A DNA stretch of 64,000 nt from Micropterix aruncella. Its lineage: Eukaryota; Arthropoda; Insecta; Lepidoptera; Micropterigidae. Under the pieces are notes generated by a model, which saw only the letters and a program-made list of their open reading frames with translations, ran no database searches and was not told the origin of the DNA. The position numbers and the translations under genes are program-made. Below, piece after piece: positions 32,676-63,746 of the stretch. The DNA lies in contig OX155973.1 of the NCBI GenBank assembly GCA_944548615.1, forward strand, positions 3,242,215-3,306,214, in the 5' to 3' direction. Numbering within the stretch: the first letter of the stretch is position 1; the number at the start of each line of letters is the position of its first letter.

Positions 32676-34785
32676 GTTAGACACTAGTCTTGCATACATT
32701 AAATCACAGTGTGTCACCTCGTCTAATAAGTACTCCAAACAACCTAAACTATCAGCAAATTCTCCTCGCAGCAGAAATTTATCGTCTAGTTCCGACAAAC
32801 AACTATTTTTTACGTCCCTAGCTCTCATTCTATTATCGTGATATATTCACCAAGGAAAACCGCTAAAGTGCTTCTCAGCAGATTTAAAAAATTTGAAAAT
32901 TGTGTTCCGAGAGGAGTTTTTTTTTTCTTTAAGTTATTTTATATGCCTTTTGATCCATTTTGTTATGTTGGAATCTTCTTTGAATAAGGTCATGGTTTAA
33001 GCTATATAAATACCCGTTTTTCTATGTGGAAGGCATTTTAGGCGAAAAAGTAAGACAATTCATATAAACTCGAATGAAAGAATATCGGTTGACATTTTAA
33101 TTGAAAGAATATCGATTCTTACCATGTGTAACTAGACAATAGTTTTCCCAATCTCAAAACCTCTCAGGTGTCAACACTGCATTGAGATGCATTGGGATAG
33201 TATACAACTTCATATATATCAAAGAATGGAAATTGTCGACCAGAGATTAGCAGAAGATTTGCAATGGCTAAAAATGCAATGACTTCGCTCACTAATAGCT
33301 GGAAGAACTGAGGCATACTGCATATACACCAAAATCCGTTTAGTTTTTCCAGAGAGACAGAGATAGTGCATTGAAATGCGATGCTTGAGGCAAATGGACT
33401 GTCAAACGCACAACCTGTCAAGCCAGTGTTTCCTAACTGGTGGTCTGCGGACCACTGACTGCCCAAGAGAACCTATCAAACGGTTTGAGAAGTTCCAATT
33501 ATCGAAAAAAAAAACAAAACAACTTCGATCTGCCTGATAATATGGCAGTGGTCAATACTATCAGAAGTTGTTAAGTTTTTGATGGGAAATCATGGTATGA
33601 TTAATGGAGATAGCAATCATTATTTTTTTTGAACCATTTTCTATTTTAAAATTCGTAATAGACTGGCGAGACTCTTAGCCCTCTTGTCCACACCCGTTAT
33701 TTCACTGAAAATCCACGGTTAATTCGCCATGTCTAGGCGCAGTCGTCAGTGCGGTATGAATCACTGGAAGCTCATCCACGGACACTTCGGAAAAACGGCT
33801 TGATGCCGCCGCCAAATGCATCGTATTCCCCCCTCGGTGAGCCGTGTTTATTTATGGCGAAATTTGTATCAGCGTTGTATGGCATTGTATTAGAGCTTGT
33901 CAGTGACACCAGACGTTTTTACCGCGGACAATTATTGCATCTCCTTGAAGTTGTTGCGTCACAAAATGTATATACCTAACGCGTCGTATGACGAAAAAAC
34001 TGCAGTGGACAAGAGGTCACATTTTTTTCTAGGGCGCAGCTAACGCACCGTACGTTGACAAAAACGTGCCTGGACAAGAGGCCTTAGGTATATTTAGACA
34101 TTTAAATTAAATGACAAAGTTTCTGATATATATATTATCTCGGATCCCTAATTTAATGAATATGAGGACAAAAAGAAGTGCCGGAGATGTGTTGTAAATA
34201 ATTCAGAATTTTGTAATTGGCTATAAATGTTTAATAACGCTATAGAATCGTTATTTAACCAGTATATTTTTCTTTTTTTTTGCCTTTGGTGACTATAGAG
34301 ACTCCATACCACTGATCCTAATCCCTGAGAAAACTTGGGAGGTGACCTGTTACATTAGGTTTGTACGCTGCAACTGCCATAAAGGTTTAACTCAAAGTAA
34401 CGGTTCGGCTCAGAGCGATCTACATACAATAAGATGCAAACCATACTTGTTCAAAGAAACTGCTGACATGGCCCCAGGATTCAAACTCCATTAAGCGACA
34501 CTGCCAGGTCACAAGACATGTACATAATCCCCAGGTACTGTAAAATGCGAAAAGAGTATAAAATATGAAAAGGTAAATTTTACTTTTTAGTCGACGAAAA
34601 ATAACTATTAAATTTATAATAGAGCCATAGAGTGAAAAAGAATCGCTTTGAATGTGTGTATTTTTTATACTTTCCGTAATCTATCGCTATTAATTCGTAA
34701 TCTCTCTTTTTGCGTACGCGTGAGTGACCACATCTTAAACTGGCATCAATACACAAACACTTGCGAGCAGAATGTTATGTATATA

Positions 34786-34788
<3 letters not shown>
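32676..34788. other. Intergenic stretch, mostly unrecognised
   Basis: A hAT-type left end may start at 33424 (CAGTGTTTCCTAACTGGTGG followed by TCTGCGGACCAC, a form common at hAT termini), but no matching right end or duplication was found. A minus-strand tRNA-like SINE may lie at about 34430-34520 (B-box-like GAGTTTGAATCC when read on the minus strand). No gene is recognisable. Confidence 0.4.

Positions 34789-34851
<63 letters not shown>
34789..34851. repeat. (AT)n microsatellite
   Basis: An uninterrupted AT run of about 62 bp. Confidence 0.97.
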
Positions 34852-34853
<2 letters not shown>

Positions 34854-34905
34854 ATAGCATATTTACAATCTCAAAATGCAGCAAATATTTTGTTACATCT
34901 CCATA

Positions 34906-35228
34906 AGCCTCGTATCGACTTGTGAGCAGGTGCGTTGTGAGCGGCTCGCAGTGGGTGGCCGATAAAAGTGTATTAGTGAGCATACGAGCTGCTGCGAGCC
35001 AGCCCCATCCCCGCCCTTTTACTTGAATCAAAGACTAAAGCAATTTTGCACCAGTCCTCAGAATCAAAGACATGACCGTCTCCACAATCCGCGCGAATCA
35101 GACAGCGCTCTGAGCACAACCAAAATAATAACAGTGCGAAACGAGTCGCTCGACTTGAGCAAACCGGTATTGACATGCGAGCTGATACAACTCACAGCGC
35201 GCCATGCTCGCAAGTCAATACGGGGCTT
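34906..35228. mobile_element. TIR MITE
   Basis: AAGCCTCGTATCGACTTGTG at the left is matched in inverse at the right (read on the minus strand: AAAGCCCCGTATTGACTTGC). The similarity continues into 'gagca.g.gcg'. It is non-coding, about 320 bp. Candidate TA-type target; superfamily unresolved. Confidence 0.6.
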
Positions 35229-35646
35229 TAAAATTGAATATCCAGTAGGACTGTACTATTCCGTGTATATATGTACTCATTTAGATGGTATATACATTAA
35301 GCGCAAACACATGTCGATACATTTTTTTAACTTTAAAGTCGAGTAATAAGTGACTCAGTTTATAGTAAGGAGTCCTATGAACTAAACATTCTGCACCTCT
35401 TCACCTTATCGCCATTGCAGTTACACATTTATTTATTCACGATTGCTGTTTTATAATGTGGTCGCCCTACACGAACGCACATACGTCTCGTAGCGCCTGA
35501 TAATTTGTCAATCGGGCTAGGTAGGTTGTGTAGTTGACCCGTAAAGTGCGCGTCCTCATTTTTGTTTCCATTTTTGTAAGAAAAATGAATGAAATCACAA
35601 CTCTGTACATAGTTAGATTATAGTTAATATATTGAAAAGGTATACG

Positions 35647-35905
<259 letters not shown>

Positions 35906-36117
35906 TTATGTATATTATATATGTACATATAGTAACAATTTTATTGTAATTAATATGATTCGAATTTTAATAATTGCATTATAATATTTGAGAAAAATTC
36001 AGTCGTTTTATTTTTTTTTGGAAAACTTCAAATGAGAATTTACTAATGAATATTGTATGGGATTAATGTCTGGGTTTGTGAAGTGCAGCATCAGGTGTAA
36101 AAACACGACCCGCTGCA

Positions 36118-36195
36118 TCTCATTAAGGCTGATATTTACATTGAGTCAAGCTGATATTTACACTGATACAAGCTGATATTTACACTGACTTCAAA
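36118..36195. repeat. Three-copy tandem repeat 'aagctgatatttacactga'
   Basis: Three head-to-tail units of about 24 bp lie in otherwise unrecognised intergenic DNA. Confidence 0.85.
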
Positions 36196-37533
36196 CTCAA
36201 AACAAGTCAGCGTTGACCCGGTACTGTCATCGTGTAAACTAAATTTAAGTCAGTGCTGACTTCGATTCCCTCCCACCACACGCGCTAGCGGTACTAGCCA
36301 CATATAAATGTCGAAGTTTTTAGCTGGCGCTGCATTGTAGGGTGACGTCGCGTCGAATGGAAAAATATTACTAGCGAAAATGACGCATAGTTCCCGATGA
36401 CTTAATAACGAGCGGACACCCTGAAGAAATACCTACGGCTGACTGATTGCAAGTAAACAGTGTGGCAGTCCTCGGTGCCAGCACTGGCGCCTATAACTGA
36501 CGAGGAAAATTCTTAAGTTATTCCTATTGGCCATATTCTAGTTGTCCGTTGCTACTTATATTTTCGATTCAACGAGTGATATCAATGGATTTTGTATGTA
36601 CAACTGCGTTATGGGGTTGATTTCTCTAGTGAGAATTCTGAATTCTTGAGTATTCTTACTGCGATATCATCGGCAATCCTCAATGAGAAACTATATTGAT
36701 GTATAGTTTTTCTCTCACATGTCTCTCACATTCAATCTACAAATGTATTTGCTCGTATTTTGTATAACACATTAAGTTGTTAAATTAAATATGTAGATAT
36801 ACAAAGGATGGTACATTTGTAATATTATGTGGGTTTTTTTAGTCTTACTAGTTTCGATCTTAATAGTACTAATTTCATTTTTTTGTTTCATTTACGTCGT
36901 GTCCAATTGATGGCTAAAAACCACTCTTGGACGTGTCATAATATTTGTGTTACTATGTTAGTAAGTCTCATTACTATTATAATATTTACTTAACATGCAT
37001 AGGTTGTGAACATTGTAGTTATTAGATTGAATAAAATAGTATCTAGGAACTAAAGCTATTCATCGTAAAATCTTATTACAAAATAAAATAAAGGCTTATT
37101 AATTAAAAGTCAATAATTCCAATGGGTAACTACTAAAAGTTACTCATCATAATAACTAAAATTGTCAGTAAAAAGTTAAATAATCAAAAAAATAAGCCTA
37201 ATAATTGAAATAGTCAATAATTCCAATTATTATTTATTTTATTTTTTATTAGCTAAATGTATACAGCATATTCATTATATATAAAAAAAACATTTTATAA
37301 ATTAACATTAATATAGCCATTAATACATTTCAAATTAGCAAATAATATAAAGCACCTATTTAAAAGATAATAATTTTATACCCTTTTTTTTAAGAAAAAA
37401 GGAAAAAGAATAATTTCTAAATTTAAATGTATAAGTACAATAGGGGAATGGAAATGGAAGGGAGATATTGTTATAACACTGTAATATACCTTCATAAATG
37501 GCCATACATACTACATTTGACATACATACTATT

Positions 37534-37536
<3 letters not shown>
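36196..37536. other. Intergenic, no gene recognised
   Basis: The stretch is AT-rich with short frames only. A local duplication of 'taataattgaaatagtcaataattcc'-like sequence lies at 37090-37230. Confidence 0.4.

Positions 37537-37617
<81 letters not shown>
37537..37617. repeat. (AT)n microsatellite
   Basis: An AT run of about 80 bp next to the 3' side of a LINE remnant. Confidence 0.97.
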
Positions 37618-37623
<6 letters not shown>

Positions 37624-37689
37624 GACATACATACGCACATAAATACATTGTATATAATAAAGTAATAAGTAGTGCATATTTTATAAATA

Positions 37690-38115
37690 TTTAAATTAAT
37701 TATCGTTCCTGAGCTTTTCTTCGACTGCGTGAAGAAAAGGCTTCCTGTCCAGAGAAAAAATGTCACGGTCATTAAACCTGTTATTAAAAGAGGCGAGTAA
37801 CCGTATAATAGTAGAGTTGCTGAAGTGGCTTGTATTGCATCTGGGCACGAGAAACTCGGGTACTTCTGGGGCCTCTCAAGGAAATACGCTCAGTTAAAGC
37901 TGGACAGTCTATTAAACCATGAAAGATGTCATATAGGAAAGACATGTCGGTTATGGTCCGTCTGTTATAGGGCAGTGCAACCTTAAAGTAATCCGCTCGT
38001 TCCTCATATGTCTCGAAGTTCGTGTGCTCGCGCCAATTTAGGTATCGCAAGAAACGCTTTTGGACGCCCTCAACCTTGTTGACAGATGCAGCATACATCG
38101 GTGGATCCATATAGT
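37690..38115 (-). pseudogene. Jockey/CR1-like LINE fragment
   Basis: The minus-strand frame (38110-37784) encodes VNKVEGVQKRFLRYLNWREH, RRTITDMSFLYDIFHGLIDC and LTERISLRGPRSTR. It continues in another frame with NRFNDRDIFSLDRKPF-like residues. This is the post-RT region of a LINE ORF2. Both ends are truncated. Confidence 0.75.
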
Positions 38116-38309
38116 GGATCCGAAGTCTAAGACACTTCTGACATATGCGAATAGATGTGCTAAAAGTTGTTCATGTAGTCGGTAGTGTCAATTAACTAAA
38201 TTAAAACTAAATCATACATTTAAAACTAAAAGTACAAATATCATTTAAATTGGTATATTTGTAAAGTGGCCCTCATATTCCATCAGATCATACAAAGGTG
38301 GCTTATAAT

Positions 38310-38960
38310 AATCATAATAATAATAAACTATTTCAAAATAAAAAAGGCGAGCTTATTGCCTTGCGGCAATGTCTATCAGCTAACGTATAGCATAAGTTTA
38401 TAATATAATTTGTTACATTGGCTACACAAAAGAATAATAAAAATATAGTGTTTAAAAAATAAAACGGAAAACGAGATAGAAAAAGATGCCTATCAGCATC
38501 TCCTTAATGTTTTTTTATTTTTTATTTTACGTCCTCCAGCTGTTTGATAGTGGTAGGGAGTAGTAGAATTTAATGCTAAGGTATAAGTAGTTTTTCTGTA
38601 CTTTTGCCAGTCTTGTTTGGGGCATGCAAAAAAGGGAGCTACCACGGGGTATGGTGAGAGTGAATGTCCGCTCTAGTTGCAGTTTCTACCAGGTGCTATC
38701 TGGCATACATTAAGCACTGGTATATAAACGCCGAATACGTAGTCATTATCCTTGCCTTACTAAAGTATTATCTGCATAAGGTCCTGGGCGTTACGGTTAC
38801 CTGATACATTCTGCGCAGTGCTCTCTTTTGCAAAAGGAAGATTCATTTACTGTTTGCGGCATGACCCCCAAAATAGTAGTCATTAATGAGAGGATCTACA
38901 CAAAATACTGATCTGGCTGCCACAAAGCCACAAAGACTTGATTTTTTTATTAGAGTATAT
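38310..38960 (-). pseudogene. LINE remnant(s)
   Basis: On the minus strand the frame reads WQKYRKTTYTLALNSTTPYH, resembling the C-terminus of insect LINE ORF2. The 3' side begins in (AAT)n at about 38320-38335. The remainder is decayed. Confidence 0.45.
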
Positions 38961-39189
38961 CGAGCTTACTAGCTATGTGTATTGCATTTTAATTTACTGT
39001 CAATTCCTAAACCTAAAAAAAAATACATATTATATATAATTTATATCTTCTGCGATGTCATTTTCCAAATAGTCATATTATTCATTTAAATAGTCAAAAC
39101 AGGCCGGTCTTAAGCAAAAAGGAAATATTTTTCATTTTGTAATATTTAGACGTATGTATTTCATTAGCATTAAATCAAATTAAGACTTT

Positions 39190-39420
39190 TTAGACAGACC
39201 ACTTATACTAGACAGGCGAGACCGCTGCTTGTATACGGTACCAAATTTGGGACCCCTATTTCTGCAGACATAGATCTCCTTGAGAAAGTACAAAGAGCGG
39301 CCTGTATACCGATCCAAATGAAATGACAGCTGTGAGGAAAGGATAAACATCCTCAGACTACTCTCAAAGCGACACAGAGATGACTAGTCACTGATAATGC
39401 AGTAAATCTACAGTCGATAT
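39190..39420 (+). pseudogene. CR1-like LINE fragment
   Basis: The plus-strand frame reads LVYGTKFGTPISADIDLLEK VQRAA, the 'L-E-Y-x-x-x-x-W-x-P-...-D-I-x-x-L-E-x-V-Q-R-R-A' segment of CR1-like ORF2, followed by frameshifts. Confidence 0.65.
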
Positions 39421-39849
39421 ACAGGTGAAAACCAACACTTTATTTATTCGTTACATAAACATTCAAAGGCAATAGCACAAAAGAAATATAATATACAATC
39501 CAGAAAATACCGCTATATGCTTCTAAATTTAGTCATACGTCTGTCTGTGCCCAGGCCAAATTGTGCATAAATTATATGTTAAAAAGCATAAAATTATTCC
39601 TAGTGTGCCAAGTAAAGCGAAACCGAGCCCGCCTTGCTAGGCACTCCTGTGATAAGGCGAGCTCACTTCCTGAGTCTTATTGGAGTGCCACGATTGTGTC
39701 AGTAAAAATAACAAATTAAATTAAATATATATTACCTAATAATTTTAACCGCAGATCATATCAAATATAATGCGATACCGCCAATTTGCCATTCCAACGG
39801 CTGCCGTGCGCATTCCTACGAACTTCGTTTTTATTATTGTAAGCCCAGC

Positions 39850-40703
39850 ATATATATATATATACGAGTGGTATTACCCGGCGTTGCCCGTGTTATATCT
39901 TTTCTGAAATACCAATGTATACCAATTTTCATGGCGATCGGTTGAGCAGTATAGAAGTTGGTGTGCTGCAGCGCCGTCTAGTTGAAAGTTGCAACAAAGC
40001 GGATATATATATAAAAACCTTAACCATGAATAAATACATATATATGCCAACTTTCATGGTGATCGGTCAAACGGTTTCGGAGTCTATTAAACTCGGACAG
40101 ACGGGCGGGCATACAGATATACCAACATCCATTTTTATATTATATTATTTTGGCCTGTTTTTAAAATTTAAACTTTGAATGCCTATATCTCGCTTATTTA
40201 TAGCGACCGACACAATTTTCTTCCAGATTTAGCATTAAAATGAAAAAAATTGGAGAGAGGTTCCTATACTGCAGTTATTCCACTTTTATAACTATGTGAT
40301 AATACTTACATGTATATATTTTAATTAAAGAGTTTTGAACAATGAAGCACAAATAATTAAAAAGCAGGAATAATTTCACTGTATTACCTTCACAATATTT
40401 TGAATTTAGAATAACGCTTGGCCGACTGTGACGTTTGTAGGTTTAACATAGCAGCGCCATCTATGGATTACTCAATAGATAACGCCATCTGTTAAAATCG
40501 TTTGGAACTAACAGATAATTGCGAATGTCAAATAATAGACATTGCAATAAAATAATATCGCGACTATAAATTAAGACGTAAGCTATCCTATCTTTCAAGT
40601 TGGATCAAACTGCACATTGTGTGCAAATTTGATTCAAATCGGTTAAGTAGTTTAGGAGTCCATCGCGGACAAACAACGTGACACGTAATTTATATATATT
40701 AAG
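39850..40703. repeat. RTE-type 3' UTR-like repeat ending in a TA-rich run
   Basis: The stretch contains recurring blocks 'caattttcatggcgatcggt' and 'caactttcatggtgatcggt', 'gccatctatggattactcaa' and 'aaatcggttaagtagtttag'. It finishes at 'tttatatatattaag'. This style is typical of short retroposon 3' ends in Lepidoptera (inference). No coding frame was seen. Confidence 0.45.
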
Positions 40704-40729
<26 letters not shown>

Positions 40730-40734
<5 letters not shown>

Positions 40735-40942
40735 CAAACGGAGCTGCCATGGAATTCACCGACCGGAGTCGGGCCCATCATAATACAATTTTTTACACTT
40801 CTGGGGGGTGAGCAGTGGATTCCGGACTTACGAACCGGCTGTGGTAGGTTTAGGACAGCTGTCTTGCCACATGTGAGCGTTCACCTTGCCACCCATTCAC
40901 TCCCCCTTCGAAGCCATAGAATTTGAGATGCGCAAATCGCAT
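40730..40942 (-). mobile_element. R2/R4/Hero-type REL-endo LINE, 3' end only (copy 4)
   Basis: About 210 bp match the 3' UTR and the last codons of copies 1 and 2. The 3' end directly abuts (TA)n at 40704-40729, and the 5' side breaks after 'gagatgcgcaaatcgc'. It is a severely 5'-truncated insertion. Confidence 0.9.
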
Positions 40943-41289
40943 CTCAAAGGAATCGCAATGAAGGTAGGCAAATAATTACGTATCCGACCCGAAGTCATCA
41001 CAGATTGACGATTTTCAGGGGTTCATAATTATTGGCGTTATCGAATACGAAATTAATCATGCGGATATTTTTTTCTATAAAGGTAGTTTTCTATGTACCT
41101 ATAAGTTAACCTAAAAATTATGTAAACATGTACTTTATTTAAATTAAATTATTTTACAAGAGATTAAATGAAGTTTATACTACTATTGGATATATAATTT
41201 ATATTACAGGAAATTAAATTAAATTTTATTACTTTGTGTACCAGAAATTTTGAAAATAAATATAAACACACTCATACATACATACTTAT

Positions 41290-41565
41290 ACACGTTGAAG
41301 CTCACCAATGCCTCCTTCGAGAGCAAACCTGTTCAAACAGAGAGTAAAGATGTGGAACAGTTCGCTAAGTGATGATAACAACAACCGGTGCACATCGATT
41401 CAAATACAAAGTTGATAAATATGTGCACTGTCAGTAAACACAGATTTGGACTCAACCTATCAGCTTAAGCTGTCTGCCCAAGACTAATAATAAAAATAAC
41501 AATAATAACACTAGCAAACAGTGAAAATGTAATAAGAACAAAATCACTTGTTCTGTACTAAATCG
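41290..41565 (+). pseudogene. LINE C-terminal fragment
   Basis: The plus-strand frame reads PPSRANLFKQRVKMWNSSLS, the F-x-x-R-V-x-x-x-W-N-S-L signature of LINE ORF2 C-termini, followed by stops and an (ATA)n-type tail. Confidence 0.6.
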
Positions 41566-42367
41566 ACCATGCTGATCTTGGAAACAACCATGAAAATCCC
41601 CAATTAGCTGTAGTTTATTCAAGTATCAATGAACTTCCTTGATCATAAGGCAGAGCACTAAGAATCTCGTGGAAAATCTTTTGCAGTGGTAAGATAGGCT
41701 GGGAGGTAACATGTCTTTAAAGTTACACTTCTTACATTCACACTTGCAGACTCCTTCCCTGAAAACTTTGGTGCTGTTAGCGAATAACGTGGTGAAAGCT
41801 TCCACCAAGAAATTTAAGACATGGAAGAAAGATAGCAGGGAAAGTGGAATAAATCAATGTTAGCGGATTATTGCTGGGCGCTCATAAGGTAATCACCAGC
41901 AACAAAATACAAGCGATTACGCTATCAGTGGCCTTCCTCCGAGGGAGAACTACAAGGTTCATTTAACCGTTGAAACGTCAATATCACCGATCGGTGGTTT
42001 CTTTTTTGTGACAATTTGCAGGCGGCCGATCTCCATATTTATATAATTTGGCAATTATATGCGAAAAAAATCGCCTTCATTAAATAAGCCACCATTATAC
42101 ATTAGTATGCCTGCACTAACACCCACTACAAACAAATTTTCGAGGGTTGAAAACATGCCACCGTGAGTTCATTCCCCTAGCTGGCTTTCTAAGGGTTAAG
42201 GGCAATTCTGAAAAGCTTCTATAACTAAGAAACAAGAGCTAAACTTGTATTTCATTATCATTTCCATGTTCAGCACCCTTGAAAACATAAAGATGAACTA
42301 TTTTCATCAAAGTTGCAGAAAAAAAGTAAAATTCTGTTGGCTAGTGTAATAATCATCTGCCTATTAG

Positions 42368-42988
42368 CCCCTCAAGACAGTAAAGTCCCGAATCGGGTAC
42401 GATGTATTGTAGTCAATGCTCAGTAACGGTCCCAAAACGGGTACGAGCGCGGCGCTACAAACCGCGCTCTCAACGAACTGAATTTACACCAAAATCACAG
42501 TGCAACCACCCCGTTAGATATGTGAGAAAGACGGATAAATTCTGTATTGTACGATTATTCAGTCATGCTTCTCGCAGTCTAAAATCCCTAATATAACTGT
42601 TTGTATTCTGGGGGCATTTGCTGTAGTGCTGCCATTGCTCGGATCTGTGCAGAACTTCCGATATATGTATGAAAATAAATAAAAAGAACTAATAGATTTG
42701 GTAAAGCATGTAATAACGTACACAAATCTGTTTACAATTTCTAGATAGGGTTTCGTATTTTGAGATAAAACATCGATATCGCTGAATAAGTGAGTTTTTT
42801 CAGTTCTCCAACTTTCTAATAATTATTCATAATGAGGTTTTAATGTTTTATATTTCAAATTTCTATGCGATCATTCTACAATTCTTCTTTTCATGATCCA
42901 TCAAGTAGTTTCTTTCTTATGATCGTTTTTCTAAAATGCTATATTTTTGACCTTCGACTGCCAATATTTACACCGGCCGCTTGAGGGG
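42368..42988. mobile_element. Second piggyBac-like MITE family
   Basis: A 621-bp unit begins CCCCTCAAGAC and ends GCTTGAGGGG, with TTAA on the right (42989-42992) and TTAG on the left (42364-42367, one base decayed). A subterminal pair 'gtcccgaatcgggtacga' and 'gtcccaaaacgggtacga', about 42 bp apart, mirrors the architecture of the 306-bp family. Confidence 0.65.
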
Positions 42989-42992
42989 TTAA

Positions 42993-44883
42993 ATGAAACA
43001 AAATCTAATAAATTCGTTTTTTTATTAACTTAAAAATAATAGTCTTCCGTACGAACATCTTTGACAAAATTCACTCGTATCTTTCAAACTATAGTCACAA
43101 AGAGAAAACAAAAACATCTAAATCACTAGATCGCATCGGCTTAAGAATTAATTACAATTTAATTCAACAAAAGAGAAACGAAACAAAAAGATTCGCTTTT
43201 TACTAATCGACTACGTCACGCGCGACAAACTCTCGTCATATTTTTCGGTAAAAAACCATAATTCTTCTTACAGTAGGGATAAAGTAAATAAAAGAAATGC
43301 ATGTTATAGGTATGTACAATGTTAAGTTTGTTTTTAATCGATTTTTGGTTACTTTAATGCGGTATGTATTACGAGCTTGATGATCTATGTGGATGGCAAC
43401 AACGGAACTCAGCAACTGCGTGTCTTCTGACCTCATACTTCCGGGATCGCAATTTACTGAAAACCAACAAAGCGTTAAGATCAGAATATAATACGAAAAC
43501 CGCTGAGCACATTTTGATGCGGTTTTTTTCCTAAATATGGCTTGAATATTCCCATCTGCTATAAGGCAAAACCTAATCAATATCGGTTATTGATTCAAGA
43601 GTTAAGAGGCGGAAAAATGAATTTCCATACTACAGTACATGTTAGATAATCTGCCCCACTGAAAATCAGGCTTTCGGCGGATTGTAATGTACAACACAAA
43701 AAAAAAAAACTATTCAAAAACGTCTTTATTCGTCAGAAATTAGTCCATTGTGACGGTCGATCTGACACATTATTTGTCAGAAATCAATCCGATCTGACGT
43801 GCGCAGAGTGGTGGAGTTTAAACACCAAAATCGTGCTGTGCTACACGGAACTCTAGAACAGATCAAATTATAACCAATATTGCGGTTCAGCGCACTCTAG
43901 CAAAACGTAGTACACTATAGGTAGCGCTCCAAAACAAAATGACTGACCACCACTGAATGTCCGTTTGTCGAACGCATACATCTGAGAGAGCGCATTAGGA
44001 ATCGGCTGTCACATAAAAGTCCACTAATCAGTGACAGTGAGATGTACCTGCCTTCGGCTGTTGCAAGTTTGCGTTATAAGCATAGAGCAGTCGCTGCGGG
44101 TAGTAGTCGCGTTTCATAGCGACAAGGGTCAGCGGATTACAGGATTTGAGATAACGGACATTAAAAATCTACTGAGACAAACTGCTCCAATACAGCGGAT
44201 TATCGATCTGCATTTTGCTTTGAGTGCTGGAAGGTCTGATATACATCCGTCATGGATCATCAAGCTCGTATATCCGCAACAAGAATATCCCGAAAGTGTT
44301 GCAACTGGAACGAAAGGTTTTCTGATCGTTCGTCCATGTCTAAACGAAAACCACTACCTGAGTATCGCCGACTACGTAACACTATTGCTTCCGAAACGCG
44401 AACCATTGGCGATCATCGAGTCGGCGGATCGCGCATATTAGTTGGAAAAACACTGTTATTTGAGCGCAAAAAGACCACTCCTTGAAAGAAAAGCTGTTCT
44501 TTCGAATGTTATTAAGTATTGGGTTGTTCTTCTATTGCTGTCTCCGAGTGGAGGCTTGCGAATATCTCGATAATTCTTAAGAAAATGTTAACTGTGGATA
44601 CCGCACACCGGAAGATGCAGTGTAGGAAGTGCGAAGCCCGCTGCTTCAATGGCAAATATAAAGCAAGAAGTGGTCGGATGAGGAAGACAGAGGACCGGAG
44701 GGATTAGTGAGTCTAGGAAGAGGCCTCTATCGAGTGCGGGCCAGGCCATTAAGTAAATTAAATAAGCAAACAGCGATTGTTTTCCCAACTATATGCAAAT
44801 TGCGATATAGCCAACTGGACCGATATCGCCCGCCCAGCGCATACCGCGCACTTGCTTCTATTTTTACACTGTCTTTATAGTCT
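42993..44883. other. Intergenic / WDR5 3' flank, no gene recognised
   Basis: A plus-strand frame at 44031-44441 (136 codons) and a related shifted frame at 44252-44485 are present, but I recognise no motif in either. They could be a decayed transposase or chance. The left end holds paired 'cgtcagaaatTAGTCC' and 'tgtcagaaatcaatcc' motifs at 43732 and 43776. The WDR5 3' UTR should begin at 44883 and run leftwards; no AATAAA was found close by. Confidence 0.4.
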
Positions 44884-63189
<18,306 letters not shown>

Positions 63190-63400
63190 CGCGAAGCGCG
63201 CGAAAAACCGCCTCCCGTCGTCTATTCACTCACGGAAGTCAACGAAAACAACTGCGCGCACAATATTCACAACACCGTTCAGCCGCGCGCGCGATATTCA
63301 CGCGGAAATCACAAAATTCGCAGCGGGAAACCAAAGCGGCAGCGTCTCTCGCCCGACATTTTTCCGGAGACAGTGTTGCCAACAGCCGGCAACACGTGCG
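63190..63400 (-). promoter_or_regulatory. CpG-rich 5' UTR/promoter region of WDR5
   Basis: A marked local rise in CpG (repeated GCGCGC and CGCG) directly upstream of the WDR5 ATG stands out in AT-rich DNA. It fits a TATA-less housekeeping promoter. No TATA box or initiator can be fixed by eye. Confidence 0.5.
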
Positions 63401-63527
63401 ATTAGGGACGTGTTTTTATTCGATACTTTTTGGTGTCGAGTAATTTTGTTTGATACCGATACTTTTATACTCGATACTTTTACTCAATGAGTACTTTTTG
63501 GCAAGTATCGTATTGAATAAATCGCAA

Positions 63528-63746
63528 GGGGCGAACACACTATCGGACGCGTCCCTCAGCCGCGGCTTATGGGCGCGATCTGTGTAATGAATTTCTATTG
63601 AGCCGTGCACATTATCGGACGTCAGTCGCGGACGCGACCTCGAGGATTCGGACGTCCGATAGAGGTCTGGCAAGCCACGTCCCAAACGACTGTGCATACT
63701 GTCCATAAGCCGCGGCAGCGGACGAGTCCGATAGTGTGCTCGCCCC
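63528..63746. mobile_element. MITE with about 45-bp TIRs upstream of WDR5
   Basis: GGGGCGAACACACTATCGGA at the left is matched in inverse by the right end (minus-strand reading GGGGCGAGCACACTATCGGA). The similarity continues to 'ccgcggcttatgg' on both sides. It is 219 bp and non-coding with internal 'cggacg' repeats. TSD unclear. It lies about 340 bp upstream of the WDR5 start codon. Confidence 0.8.

Noticed and set aside
33424..33660. hAT element starting CAGTGTTTCCTAACTGG
   Set aside because: Only one terminus is convincing; no matching right end or 8-bp duplication was found.
44031..44441. A 136-codon plus-strand ORF
   Set aside because: I recognise no motif, and the overlapping shifted frame is equally open; evidence is insufficient to call a gene.
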